Positions 1 to 9,449 of a stretch of 64,000 nt of DNA are shown here, in pieces. The notes under the pieces are model-generated. The model was not told where the DNA came from. It saw only the letters and a program-made list of their open reading frames with translations, and did no database searches. Position numbers and translations under genes: made by a program. Numbering within the stretch: position 1 is the first letter of the stretch; the number at the start of each line of letters is the position of its first letter. The stretch covers positions 1-64,000 of the forward strand of contig CALDIF010000025.1 in NCBI GenBank assembly GCA_937901905.1, read 5' to 3'. Origin of the DNA: an uncultured Porphyromonadaceae bacterium (lineage in GTDB: Bacteria > Bacteroidota > Bacteroidia > Bacteroidales > Muribaculaceae).

Positions 1-621
1 GGGCAGGGGGATCCACTCGTCAACGGCGTTCATCAGCTCGCGAACGGTGTCTTCCCACTTGGGCTCACCCTGGAGTGCGCCAAGAGCGGAACCGCGGATG
101 ATGGGGGTGTTGTCACCGTCGAACTCATACTCAGAGAGGAGGTCACGAACGTCCATCTCAACGAGCTCGATCATCTCATCGTCAACGTCGGGAGAGTCAC
201 ACTTGTTCAGGAAGATAACCAGACGGGGAACGTTCACCTGACGGGCGAGCAGGATGTGCTCGCGGGTCTGCGGCATCACACCGTCGGTAGCAGCAACAAC
301 TACGATAGCACCGTCCATCTGAGCGGCACCAGTAACCATGTTCTTTACATAGTCAGCGTGGCCCGGGCAGTCAACGTGAGCATAGTGACGATTCTTGGTC
401 TCATACTCAACGTGAGCGGTGTTGATAGTAATACCGCGCTCCTTCTCCTCGGGGGCGTTGTCGATCGAATCGAACGAACGAACGTTCTCACCAGAGATAT
501 CACCGTCCTTAGCAAGCACGGTGGTAATAGCGGCGGTCAGGGTAGTTTTACCGTGGTCAACGTGACCAATGGTACCGATGTTAACATGCGGTTTTGTTCT
601 TTCAAAATGCTCTTTTGCCAT
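1..621 (-). CDS. tuf: Elongation factor Tu, N-terminal 207 residues (gene runs off the left edge)
   Basis: EF-Tu carries aminoacyl-tRNA to the ribosome as a GTP complex. The minus-strand frame opens with an ATG at 619-621 (MAKEHFERTKPHVNIGTIG) and reads without a stop to base 1. The GTPase motifs are visible: GHVDHGKT near residues 19-26, the RGIT switch, DCPGH and NKCD. Only domain I is in the window; domains II and III lie to the left. It follows three tRNA genes on the same strand, the order tRNA-Tyr, tRNA-Gly, tRNA-Thr, tuf known from the thrU-tufB operon of Escherichia coli, so tRNAs and factor are probably cotranscribed from the promoter near 1043-1073. Confidence 0.98.
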   Translation of the reverse strand, partial: MAKEHFERTKPHVNIGTIGHVDHGKTTLTAAITTVLAKDGDISGENVRSFDSIDNAPEEKERGITINTAHVEYETKNRHYAHVDCPGHADYVKNMVTGAAQMDGAIVVVAATDGVMPQTREHILLARQVNVPRLVIFLNKCDSPDVDDEMIELVEMDVRDLLSEYEFDGDNTPIIRGSALGALQGEPKWEDTVRELMNAVDEWIPLP

Positions 622-748
622 AACTTGTTAGTTGTTATTGAAAATTGAATGCTAATATTTTTGTCTTAACCTTATTGCGTAAACACTCCACCTCTTGTGA
701 TAACTTTAACCCGCAATCAGTGAGAGGCGAAGCGCTTTTGCATCGTTG

Positions 749-820
<72 letters not shown>

Positions 821-836
821 AATATCTTTGTTCTCG

Positions 837-909
837 AGCGGAAGACGGGACTCAAACCCGCGGCCCTCAGCTTGGAAGGCTGATGCTCTATCAACTGAGC
901 TACTTCCGC
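837..909 (-). tRNA. tRNA-Gly (TCC anticodon)
   Basis: The cloverleaf has a fully paired acceptor stem GCGGAAG/CTTCCGC and anticodon stem TCAGC/GCTGA around loop CTTCCAA, giving anticodon TCC (glycine). The T loop is TTTGAGT. Discriminator base U at 837; no encoded CCA. It sits 16 nt upstream of tRNA-Thr. Confidence 0.96.
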
Positions 910-917
910 AAAACATG

Positions 918-1000
918 TGGGTAGAGATGGATTCGAACCACCGAAGCGATGACGCAGCAGATTTACAGTCTGCCCCATTTGGCCACTCTGGAATCTACCC
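918..1000 (-). tRNA. tRNA-Tyr (GTA anticodon)
   Basis: This is a class II tRNA with a long variable arm. The acceptor stem is GGGTAGA/TCTACCC, the anticodon stem CAGA/TCTG encloses CTGTAAA (anticodon GTA, tyrosine), and the T loop is TTCGAAT. Discriminator A at 918. It is the first gene of the tRNA-tuf unit. Confidence 0.97.
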
Positions 1001-1042
1001 GAGCATAGACCGCGACACGAGGTCGTTTTGTCATTTGCGCTG

Positions 1043-1073
1043 CAAAGGTACAACTTTTTTTTGAACCCACAAA
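1043..1073 (-). promoter_or_regulatory. Promoter of the tRNA-Tyr/Gly/Thr-tuf operon
   Basis: On the minus strand TTTG (1073-1070) is followed after 19 nt by TACCTTTG (1050-1043). This matches the Bacteroidota housekeeping promoter, a -33 TTTG and a -7 TAnnTTTG. Transcription should start near 1037, about 35 nt before tRNA-Tyr. Confidence 0.85.
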
Positions 1074-1197
1074 CGTTTTATCAAAAAAAATATTTTTTTC
1101 TTTTCCCGAATGTTCCCGATAAGCCGTGTAACGGCTGTTTGCGCATTAGCCTCATCGCCTTCACTACGCCCCCCCGACAATCACGTTCACCACACTA

Positions 1198-3117
1198 TCA
1201 CAGACCACCGGTGTAGAGGTTGTAATATGCTCCGCGATATTCCATCAATTCATCGTGGTTGCCGTACTCAATAATTTTACCGTGGTCAAGCACAATGATG
1301 CAATCGGCATTGCGAACTGTGCTCAAGCGGTGGGCTATTACAAATGTTGTGCGACCGCTCATCAGATTATCCATGCCGCGCTGTACAAGACGCTCGGTGC
1401 GGGTGTCAATACTGCTTGTCGCCTCGTCAAGAATTAACACCGGCGGGTCGGCAACTGCGGCACGGGCTATGGCGAGTAACTGTCGCTCGCCCTCACTGAG
1501 GTTACCGCCGTCATCGAGCAACACGGTGTGATAGCCGTTGCTCAAACGACGTATGAAACCGTCGGCACCGACCAACTTGGCTGCCTCAATACAATCTTGG
1601 TCGGTCGCGTCAAGGCGACCATAGCGAATGTTATCCAGCACCGAACCGGTGAACAGGTGGGTTTGCTGTAACACCATGCCCAAGGCTCGTCGCAGATGAG
1701 ACTTGGATATATCGGTTACGGCGATACCGTCGAGCGTGATTGTACCGTGAGAGATGTCGTAGAACCGATTGATAAGGTTGGTTATTGTTGTCTTGCCGGC
1801 TCCCGTACCACCGACGAAGGCAATCTTTTGACCGGGCATGGCAGTGATATTAATGTCGTGCAAGACCGTGTGGTCGGCACTGTAACCGAAGTCCACATGG
1901 CTGAATTCCACACCACCCGACACCCTCACGAAACGTGGCGACACGCCGGTGCCACGAGGTATCATCCATGCCCATTGTCCGGTGCGCAAGGGGGTCGGCA
2001 TCATGTCGCCGGCAGCATTGACGACAACATTAACCAATGTAACCTTACCGTTATCACTCTCACTCTCGCTATCCGACAGGTCGAACACGCGTTCGGCCCC
2101 CACGCTGGCGTTAAGCACACTGTTCATTTGTTGGCTGATGCCCGACACCGGTCGCGCAAAACTCTTGTTGAGCGTGAGAAAGGCAACCAATGTACCCAAA
2201 CTCAAGTCAACGCCACCACGCAAGATAAGCCAGGCGCCTATCACTGCGATTAACACATAACTGAGGTGGCTGAGGTTGCCGTTGACCGGCATCACAATAT
2301 TGGCAAAACGATTGGCATTATATGTTGACGAACGCAGTTGCTCGTTAAGCGTGTCAAATTGCCTGACCGCCTGTTGCTCATGATTGAACACCTTGACAAC
2401 GCGCAAACCGCCCACCATTTCCTCGACAAAACCGTTTACCTCGGCAAGTGTCGCTTGCTGTGTCTTGAAGTGAGCCCTACTGATGCGACCGAGTCGCGCC
2501 GTACACCGGGTCATCACGAGTGCCATGATGATTGACACTACAGTAAGAGGGATGCTGAGTACAACCATCGAGACAAAAGTCACCGCTATTGTTATGAGCG
2601 AATTGAGAGTTTGTGGCAAACTGTCACCTATCATCTGTCTCAACGAGTCTACATCGTTGGTATAAGTGGACATCACACGTCCGTGGCTATTGGAGTCAAA
2701 GAAACTCACGGGCAACGTTTGCATCTTGTCGAAAAGCGAAGTTCTCAGCTTGAGCATCGTGCCCTGACTCACGTTTATCATCAATCGGCTGTGAACGTAC
2801 GATGCAATAACGCCAATCACGAGTACCATTGCCAAGGTGAAAAGGGTCTGTGCCAACGAGGCATATTGGGGATTGTCCACCTGTGTGAGAGGCACCACAT
2901 AGTCGTCAATCAAGGAACGGGTAAACAGCGTTGAAGCCAACGTGGTGAGGCCGGTCACAGCGATACAGACAGCCACTGCAATCAACGAGAAATGATAATT
3001 GGCCCACATCAAGCGCAGCAGTCGCCACAACGGAGCACGAGTGACTCCCTCGGCAACAGCGTAACGCGATGCATCATTGCGGTTGTGATTGTCAAATCCT
3101 CTCATGGCTTCTGTCAT
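1198..3117 (-). CDS. ABC exporter half-transporter (permease fused to ATPase), catalytic-site partner
   Basis: The protein (639 aa) is a type IV ABC exporter subunit with about six membrane helices in residues 40-340 and a nucleotide-binding domain with Walker A GGTGAGKTT near 440, signature LSEGERQ near 535, Walker B ending in ILDEATSS and an H-loop IAHR. The catalytic Glu and His are present but the signature is non-canonical (SEGE rather than SGGQ). Between the two domains is an extra segment of about 60 residues beginning with a Ser/Glu-rich stretch. The reading frame is open further upstream, but an ATG at 3117 is preferred because the longer form would overlap the previous gene by 80 nt. 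It is translationally overlapped with the companion subunit, so a heterodimer is likely. Substrate unknown; lipids or drugs are usual for the family. Confidence 0.92.
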   Translation of the reverse strand: MTEAMRGFDNHNRNDASRYAVAEGVTRAPLWRLLRLMWANYHFSLIAVAVCIAVTGLTTLASTLFTRSLIDDYVVPLTQVDNPQYASLAQTLFTLAMVLVIGVIASYVHSRLMINVSQGTMLKLRTSLFDKMQTLPVSFFDSNSHGRVMSTYTNDVDSLRQMIGDSLPQTLNSLITIAVTFVSMVVLSIPLTVVSIIMALVMTRCTARLGRISRAHFKTQQATLAEVNGFVEEMVGGLRVVKVFNHEQQAVRQFDTLNEQLRSSTYNANRFANIVMPVNGNLSHLSYVLIAVIGAWLILRGGVDLSLGTLVAFLTLNKSFARPVSGISQQMNSVLNASVGAERVFDLSDSESESDNGKVTLVNVVVNAAGDMMPTPLRTGQWAWMIPRGTGVSPRFVRVSGGVEFSHVDFGYSADHTVLHDINITAMPGQKIAFVGGTGAGKTTITNLINRFYDISHGTITLDGIAVTDISKSHLRRALGMVLQQTHLFTGSVLDNIRYGRLDATDQDCIEAAKLVGADGFIRRLSNGYHTVLLDDGGNLSEGERQLLAIARAAVADPPVLILDEATSSIDTRTERLVQRGMDNLMSGRTTFVIAHRLSTVRNADCIIVLDHGKIIEYGNHDELMEYRGAYYNLYTGGL

Positions 3118-4846
3118 CAAAATCGCCGGTCGGCTCGTCTTGTAATTCACAAATCTCACGATACACCGCACACGTTGTCATCAACTTGTCGTGGGTATCG
3201 AAACCCGCCACACGACCGCCGTCAAGGACGAGTATGCGGTCACAATCGCGAATTGACGTTATGCGTTGCGAAATCACGATCTTGGTCACATCGGGCAACA
3301 ACGCTTTCAGTTGATGTCTGACTCGGGCATCGGTCGCATTGTCCAATGCGCTTGTACTGTCATCAAGAATGAGTATTTTAGGACTCTTGAGCAGTGCACG
3401 GGCTATACACAGGCGTTGCCGTTGTCCGCCACTCACATTGGTGCCTCCCTGCTCAATAACTGTTTCAAAACCATCGGGCATCTCGTCGATGAACTCGGTG
3501 GCGCAAGCGATGTTGCACACTTGACGACATTGTTCAAGCGTGGCATGCTCATTACCCCAGCGCAAATTATCCATCAACGTGCCACTAAAGAGGATATTAT
3601 GCTGCAACACAACGGCGACCGCATTGCGCAGTGCCGCGAGATCCAGCGTCCGCACATCTTTGCCGTCGACCGACACCGTGCCGCGCGAGACATCATACAA
3701 TCGACTGATTAAATTGACCAATGACGACTTACCGCTACCGGTGCCGCCTATCACACCCACCGTTTCGCCCGACGCAATATGTAGGTTCACTCCGGCGAGG
3801 GCATACTCGCCACTGCCGCCCTTATAAGCGAACGACACGCCGTCGAAATCAATCCTTCCGCTTGCAATATCGGTTATGCCGTCCTCAGGGCTCACGATGT
3901 CAGGCACCTCGTTAATAACCTGTGCCACGCGCTCTCCACTGGCGGCACTCTGCGTCAACTGAACGAAAATCATGCTTAACATCATCAAGGACATCAAGAT
4001 ACTCATCACATAGGCAAACAACGATGTCAACTGACCGGTCGTCAAGTCGCCGGCCACCACGAAGTGGGCACCCCACCACGAGATGGCGATAATGCACCCA
4101 TACACCACGAGGTTCATTACAGGGTGGGTGGTTGCCATGAGTGACTCGGCGCGCACATACAGGTCGTAAAGGCCGCGTGCCGCCGCACCGAATTTTGACT
4201 TCTCGTGTTGCTCACGGACAAAGGCCTTGACCTCACGCACTCCCGTCACATTCTCTTGAACGACACTGTTGACGGCATCATACTGCTTGAACACCCGGGA
4301 AAACAAGCGTCCCACACGCGTGATAATAATGTATAGAAATGTCGCCAACACCACAGTCGCGACAACAAACACGAGACTCAAGCGCGGACTGATCACGAAA
4401 CACATCACGATGCTCGACAAGAGGGTGAATGGAGCACGCACCGTAATGCGCAATAACATCTGATAGGCACTCTGCAAATTGGTGACATCGGTTGTCATGC
4501 GTGTCACAAGTCCGGCTGTACTGTACTTGTCAATGTCGCTGAAGGCAAATCGTTGCACGTTGCGGTACATTGCCGAACGTACATTAGAAGCGAACCCGGT
4601 GCTCGCCTTCGCCGAGAATTGACCTGCAAGCACACCCATGACAAAACTGAGTAACGCCATGCCGAGCATGAGTACACCATAACGATAAATGGCATTGAAG
4701 TCGCCGGGCATGATACCGCGGTCGATAATCCACGATGTCACATAGGGAATGAGCACATCAAGCACGACCTCAAGCATGATGAATAACGGGCACAGCAACG
4801 AGGGTGTGAGATACTGCCCGATTTGCTTGTAGAGAGTTTTTATCAT
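3092..4846 (-). CDS. ABC exporter half-transporter, degenerate-site partner
   Basis: This 584-aa subunit has an N-terminal six-helix transmembrane domain and a C-terminal ATPase domain: Walker A GGTGSGKSS near residue 370, a canonical VSGGQRQ signature near 473, then ILDDSTSALD, where the catalytic Glu is Asp, and ISQR, where the switch His is Gln. These two changes are the hallmark of the degenerate ATP site in heterodimeric exporters such as TM287/288 and BmrCD, and they pair with the odd SEGE signature of the downstream subunit. It is the first gene of the pair and its stop lies inside the start region of the second. Drug or lipid export is an inference from the family only. Confidence 0.93.
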   Translation of the reverse strand: MIKTLYKQIGQYLTPSLLCPLFIMLEVVLDVLIPYVTSWIIDRGIMPGDFNAIYRYGVLMLGMALLSFVMGVLAGQFSAKASTGFASNVRSAMYRNVQRFAFSDIDKYSTAGLVTRMTTDVTNLQSAYQMLLRITVRAPFTLLSSIVMCFVISPRLSLVFVVATVVLATFLYIIITRVGRLFSRVFKQYDAVNSVVQENVTGVREVKAFVREQHEKSKFGAAARGLYDLYVRAESLMATTHPVMNLVVYGCIIAISWWGAHFVVAGDLTTGQLTSLFAYVMSILMSLMMLSMIFVQLTQSAASGERVAQVINEVPDIVSPEDGITDIASGRIDFDGVSFAYKGGSGEYALAGVNLHIASGETVGVIGGTGSGKSSLVNLISRLYDVSRGTVSVDGKDVRTLDLAALRNAVAVVLQHNILFSGTLMDNLRWGNEHATLEQCRQVCNIACATEFIDEMPDGFETVIEQGGTNVSGGQRQRLCIARALLKSPKILILDDSTSALDNATDARVRHQLKALLPDVTKIVISQRITSIRDCDRILVLDGGRVAGFDTHDKLMTTCAVYREICELQDEPTGDFDDRSHERI

Positions 4847-4906
4847 CGAATTTCGGCTACCGAACGAGAGTTAACAGGGATATGGCGACCTTATTGCTGA
4901 TTGCAA

Positions 4907-5770
4907 TCACCTCAAGCGGAACACACGTATTCCCATGTTACTCTTATAACCTTTAAGTTGCTGGAATAGTGTGGGTTGTTCTTCCATCACCTTGCCACCG
5001 CTCATTGAGGCATCGAGCAAGTGGAAATGCCCGTCGCTGTCCTTGACGATAATGCCGAGATGACTGATGTCCAATCCGGTCGTCGTTGTCATCAAACCGA
5101 CGAAATCACCCTCATGCAGCACTTTCTCGACATCTTTGTTCAACAACCACGATTTGGGCAACAGGGGCATGCGATGATTGCGATAAGCACTTTCATAACC
5201 GCGTATCTTCGCCACCATTGCACTGTCGTTCTTGAGACTGTGATAACTGTCGGCATGTGTACTCATGAAGTTGATTGTCTTCACAATATACTTGCTGTGC
5301 GGCACGTCGGGTGTCACTTCAACAAGGTTGCCACGGCTGCGATTGTCTGAAATCCAATCGCTGATATAGTGTAATCGGCTCGAATAGTCGCCCATCACGC
5401 CACCGCGATAGCGCAGGTTCTCGAGGTTGCGGGCATAGTCCCGCCATGAATAACGTCGTTCAAGCGTTGTACGTGACAGGGCATACAACGTTTCAATGAA
5501 AGTGGTGCAATCCAATTGATCAACATTGATGGTCAATTTCTCGGTATCGCCCTCAAGTGTATGTGCGACATAGGGAGTGCCCTCAAGTTGGCGCGCGTAG
5601 AAACAAACCAACTTGCCCGCATCGGAAAGGTCGCTGTCGTAACCGACACGCAACAAAGCGTTGATTTTTATAGTGTCCTCGGCGCAGTGAAAGCGCATCT
5701 GCGACATCGTGGCAGCGGTGAGCGATGACATTAGTGCCACCGACGCGAGTAATGCTATCAGTCGTTTCAT
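4907..5770 (-). CDS. DUF1460 family secreted amidase-like protein (NlpC/P60-type fold)
   Basis: The protein (287 aa) has a signal peptide (MKRLIALLASVALMSSLTA) and the features of the DUF1460 family, annotated as N-acetylmuramoyl-L-alanine amidase-like. A conserved Cys in LDCTTF near residue 88 and a His in DISHLG near 237 are the likely catalytic pair, with LLDAS following. The length is usual for the family. It probably acts on peptidoglycan or muropeptides in the periplasm. It lies 60 nt upstream of the ABC exporter pair on the same strand and may share its transcript; there is no obvious promoter in the gap. Confidence 0.85.
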   Translation of the reverse strand: MKRLIALLASVALMSSLTAATMSQMRFHCAEDTIKINALLRVGYDSDLSDAGKLVCFYARQLEGTPYVAHTLEGDTEKLTINVDQLDCTTFIETLYALSRTTLERRYSWRDYARNLENLRYRGGVMGDYSSRLHYISDWISDNRSRGNLVEVTPDVPHSKYIVKTINFMSTHADSYHSLKNDSAMVAKIRGYESAYRNHRMPLLPKSWLLNKDVEKVLHEGDFVGLMTTTTGLDISHLGIIVKDSDGHFHLLDASMSGGKVMEEQPTLFQQLKGYKSNMGIRVFRLR

Positions 5771-5819
5771 CTAATCACATCAATATTATTGGGGATTTGA
5801 ATGAGGCACAACACATTTA

Positions 5820-7640
5820 TCACTTCTTGCGGAAGTCGGCTGCATACATCGCATCTATCAAGCGCGCATACCGCTTGTTAATCACGGCTCGCTTTATCTT
5901 GAGTGTATTGGTCAACTCGCCCGACTCCATTGTGAACGCGCGCGGCAAGATCACAAAACGCTTTATCTGTTCGTAACTTGCCAAGTGTGCTTGATACCCG
6001 TCGATGCGTTGCTCGAGCATATCGTGAATTACCTGATTATTCACCAGTTCCTCAACGCTGTCACAATCGAGGTGCTTGGACTCGGCATAGGCGCGCAACT
6101 CGTCGAAATCGGGGACAATCAATGCCGACACATACTTGCGACCGTCACCGATAATCGCCACTTGCTCGATGAATTTATCTTGTCCGAGGAGCGTTTCCAA
6201 CACTTGTGGAGCGATATACTTACCATTACTGGTCTTGTACAAGTCCTTGAGTCGCTCGGTGAGGATAATATCTCCCGAGGGGGTCATCTCGCCACAATCG
6301 CCGGTGTGGAACCAGCCGTCGGCATCGATGGCGCGAGCGGTTTCTTCGGGTTTGTTGAAGTAGCCCCGCATTATTGTCGACCCCTTGAGCAAAATCTCGT
6401 TATTCTCACCCAAACGCACTTGCACGTCACCGATAGGAGTCCCTACAGTGCCCAACTCCCAGTCTTGCGACTTGTAACAACTCACCGTCGCGTTCGTCTC
6501 GCTCAAACCGTAGCCGATGCAAATGTTAATGCCTATCGCATGCAGGAACTCGGTTATGTTATCGCTCAACATCGCTCCTGCCGTGGGGAACAGTTTGCCC
6601 GATGTGATACCGATAGCAGCCCTCAACTTGGCGAACACCTTGCGATCAAAGTATTCCCACTGTTTCTGGACGAGGAACGGCACTTTCTTACCGCGACGCA
6701 CATAGTTCATCTCGCGATCGCGACCGACACTGATGGCACGCTTGACCAACATGCGCACCAACGGCTTCGCCTTAGACAAGTTGTCGTTAATGGCGGCATA
6801 TACCTTCTCCCAGAAACGAGGCACACTGCACATCTCGTTGGGATTAATCTCCTTTATTGACCGCTGAATTTCCTTCGGATTGTCATTGATGGCAACGTGA
6901 ATACCATTGGTGAGGCAAAACATCGTCCAACCCAACTCGAAGATGTGGCTGAGTGGCAAGAAGCACAATGAGACATCATCGTCGCTCCACATTGTCAAGC
7001 GCTCGGCATGGAACTCCATGGCGGCATCAAAATTGGCATGGCTCAGCATCACCCCCTTGGGCACACCTGTCGTTCCACTGGTATAAATCAAGCAAATCAA
7101 GTCGGTATTCACACCCGATTGCTTCACTTCGTCCAAAGCGGGCTCGAGTTCGGCGTGCTCATCGCCGAGAGCAAGCAGTTGCTCCCACGACAATGTTTCC
7201 TTATCTTCGGCATCAAGTTTCACCGACGGATCAAAGGTCACGATGTGTTTGAGCAGAGGACAGTCGCGCAGTATCGAACGTGCTATGCCGTATTGTCGTT
7301 GATCACCCACCATGAGGACTGTTGCGCCACTGTCGCCGACAATATAGGCAGCCTCGTCGCGACTGCTTGTCGGATAAATGGGAACCGGCACCGCACGATT
7401 GTAAAATCCGGCAAAGTAAGTAACAAGTATTTCGGGACAATTTTGGGTAAACAAGCACACGCGACCTTGCACCTCTACGTCCCAATATCGCAATGCCAAT
7501 GCCACACGTCTGATGTCGGCAGCAAAAACATTCCATGACATTGACACCCACTCACGTGTTGTATAGTCCCTATAACGCAATGCCTCGCGTTCACCGTAAT
7601 GCGCCGCCTGGCGCGGTATCAACTCAACAAAACGATTCAT
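5820..7640 (-). CDS. Long-chain fatty acid-CoA ligase (AMP-forming)
   Basis: This 606-aa member of the ANL adenylate-forming superfamily activates fatty acids with ATP and CoA. It has the P-loop-like YTSGTTGVPKG near residue 190, YGLSETN near 377 and GWFHTGDCG near 443, with the family linker and Lys-containing tail after TERLKDLYKTSNGK. The open frame extends to 7715, but a good promoter lies at 7670-7701, so a start upstream of 7663 would not be transcribed; the ATG at 7638-7640 (MNRFVELIP) is chosen. Chain-length preference cannot be read from sequence. Expected to sit in the cytoplasm or at the inner membrane. Confidence 0.93.
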   Translation of the reverse strand: MNRFVELIPRQAAHYGEREALRYRDYTTREWVSMSWNVFAADIRRVALALRYWDVEVQGRVCLFTQNCPEILVTYFAGFYNRAVPVPIYPTSSRDEAAYIVGDSGATVLMVGDQRQYGIARSILRDCPLLKHIVTFDPSVKLDAEDKETLSWEQLLALGDEHAELEPALDEVKQSGVNTDLICLIYTSGTTGVPKGVMLSHANFDAAMEFHAERLTMWSDDDVSLCFLPLSHIFELGWTMFCLTNGIHVAINDNPKEIQRSIKEINPNEMCSVPRFWEKVYAAINDNLSKAKPLVRMLVKRAISVGRDREMNYVRRGKKVPFLVQKQWEYFDRKVFAKLRAAIGITSGKLFPTAGAMLSDNITEFLHAIGINICIGYGLSETNATVSCYKSQDWELGTVGTPIGDVQVRLGENNEILLKGSTIMRGYFNKPEETARAIDADGWFHTGDCGEMTPSGDIILTERLKDLYKTSNGKYIAPQVLETLLGQDKFIEQVAIIGDGRKYVSALIVPDFDELRAYAESKHLDCDSVEELVNNQVIHDMLEQRIDGYQAHLASYEQIKRFVILPRAFTMESGELTNTLKIKRAVINKRYARLIDAMYAADFRKK

Positions 7641-7669
7641 ATCAATCAAGTGTATTGTGTTATAATCTG

Positions 7670-7701
7670 CAAAGGTAATAAAAACAATGTTGGCAAACAA
7701 A
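7670..7701 (-). promoter_or_regulatory. Promoter of the acyl-CoA ligase gene
   Basis: TTTG (7701-7698), 20 nt, then TACCTTTG (7677-7670) on the minus strand. The predicted start near 7664 leaves a leader of about 24 nt before the ATG at 7640. Confidence 0.8.
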
Positions 7702-7766
7702 TTTAGTTTTATCACGCCAAGCCGTCACCGGCCGTCACAACCGACCGAATTTCAAGTGATTATAAA

Positions 7767-9449
7767 TCAGAGGGCAGACCGTCGGTCAAGCGTCACGACA
7801 CAATGTTTGCCATTGGCAACAACCGGAATTTCATAGCGTGTGACATCCGGGTCGGCAGGAGGCACAACGAGATAATAAGTGCCGTTGCGATCTGTCAAGG
7901 AGTAGAAACACACTGTGTTAACGTGTCGGTAAAGTCCCTGATAAGGGTAACGCTCGCGATGTTCGTCTCGCCACTCGGGATGCGAGACGTGGAAGGTCAA
8001 CATCGGCTCGTCAAGCACCACCGCCGAGGGTTCGCACGGAATAAGCGTGAAACTCTTGCCGGCAAAGTAATATACACTGTCAAGGACGTTGGGCAACGAA
8101 CTGTCATAATCCACCGCCTCGCCACCCTCGCGCAGTGAGGCATGTTGCTTCCAATGTTCCATCAACGGCGGACGCAGGAATGCGATAAGCGACTTGTGGT
8201 AATAGGCACAGTACACATCGCCATAACCGTTATAGCGTTCGCTGTCGTAATAACTGAGTGCAGCCCAGCGATTGCTCGGGAAATCACTTGCGGGCAACAC
8301 AGCCACATCGGGCGCGCCGATGATGGCACGCTCCACAGCATCGTTATAGTGCTTGTAACGCAAAATCACGCTCATGCCGTGACTGCCCATTACAACGACA
8401 GCCACGAGAGCACACAACACGACTGCTCGTGTCAAACGCCTGCGCTCGGCAAGGAAACTCATCAACGCTTTTACTACAATCACAATGCTCACCACCGACC
8501 AGTAAAAATAAGGGCGTTCGTTGTGGTCATTGCCGAGAATGGCAAGCATCAAGGCGCACATGAGCCATATCCATGCCCACAGGTTTCCTGTCACTACCCT
8601 CCATGATTGACGCGCGGCAATCACGAGGAGCGTCACTGCCGCCAAGCCGGGCATCACATGATAACGCACACCGTATCGAACCAACTGTTTAAGGTGGTGT
8701 AACACGATCGCGAGTGTACTCATTTCGCCCGAAGACAATTCGACATCGGCACGGCTCAATGTGCCCGGTGACATAAAAATCACCGCAACGCCCACAACAG
8801 CCACCACGACTGCCACAACGCGCAACCCGGTAATGTGACAACGATTACACACGAGGAAACAAATTGCGCCCGCCACCGTGGGCAACGCGATTGCCTCATT
8901 GAAATTCGCTACGACGAGAGCCGATAAAGCCACTGCTGCCGTCACCGACACGCCGACATTGTCGGCTGTCCTCGACGACAACCATGACACGAGAGTCAAG
9001 CACAACACGGTTGGCCACAAATAATTGCATGCGCCACACAACCACAGCATCGTTTCGCCGGGCACGGGAGCAAAGAGCAACAAGACCGCAGCAATCACCA
9101 CTGTTGCAGCCAATCTCTTTTCCTTGGGAGCAGTCAACCGTTGTATCGACACAATCAAGGCTATTGACATCAGCGCGTTGCATATCACAAATGCCGTGCG
9201 TCCCAAGTAACCGAGGAATATCTGTGCCACCGTGTCGGATAAACGACCGTTAAACTCGACATAATGGGCGACCTTGCTGCGCCACAGGTCAAGCAACGAA
9301 ACGAACGGCTCGTACAGCGTTCCGCTAACATAACTGTACTTGATGTCATCACCCTTGGGTGTGGTGAATAAATTCATCGCGCCGAACAATGCCGCAAGCA
9401 ACAAGATCACGGCAACATAGGTGATATTTTCAACGCGTTGTCGTGTCAT
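7767..9449 (-). CDS. DUF6056-type multi-spanning membrane protein, probable polyprenyl-linked sugar transferase
   Basis: The protein (560 aa) has about ten hydrophobic helices in its first 400 residues followed by a soluble C-terminal region. The motif GDD after the first helix, FNGR about 40 residues later, and CGACNYLWP in a loop are features I associate with DUF6056, a family resembling GtrII-type glucosyltransferases of the GT-C fold. The start at 9449 overlaps the end of the preceding glycosyltransferase gene by 20 nt, which argues for coupled translation. A model is that the upstream GtrB-like enzyme makes a polyprenyl-phosphate sugar that this protein transfers to a surface glycan. Sugar and acceptor are unknown. 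Confidence 0.72.
   Translation of the reverse strand: MTRQRVENITYVAVILLLAALFGAMNLFTTPKGDDIKYSYVSGTLYEPFVSLLDLWRSKVAHYVEFNGRLSDTVAQIFLGYLGRTAFVICNALMSIALIVSIQRLTAPKEKRLAATVVIAAVLLLFAPVPGETMLWLCGACNYLWPTVLCLTLVSWLSSRTADNVGVSVTAAVALSALVVANFNEAIALPTVAGAICFLVCNRCHITGLRVVAVVVAVVGVAVIFMSPGTLSRADVELSSGEMSTLAIVLHHLKQLVRYGVRYHVMPGLAAVTLLVIAARQSWRVVTGNLWAWIWLMCALMLAILGNDHNERPYFYWSVVSIVIVVKALMSFLAERRRLTRAVVLCALVAVVVMGSHGMSVILRYKHYNDAVERAIIGAPDVAVLPASDFPSNRWAALSYYDSERYNGYGDVYCAYYHKSLIAFLRPPLMEHWKQHASLREGGEAVDYDSSLPNVLDSVYYFAGKSFTLIPCEPSAVVLDEPMLTFHVSHPEWRDEHRERYPYQGLYRHVNTVCFYSLTDRNGTYYLVVPPADPDVTRYEIPVVANGKHCVVTLDRRSAL

Noticed and set aside
1198..4846. Bacteriocin or lantibiotic export locus
   Set aside because: No C39 peptidase domain and no precursor peptide gene nearby.
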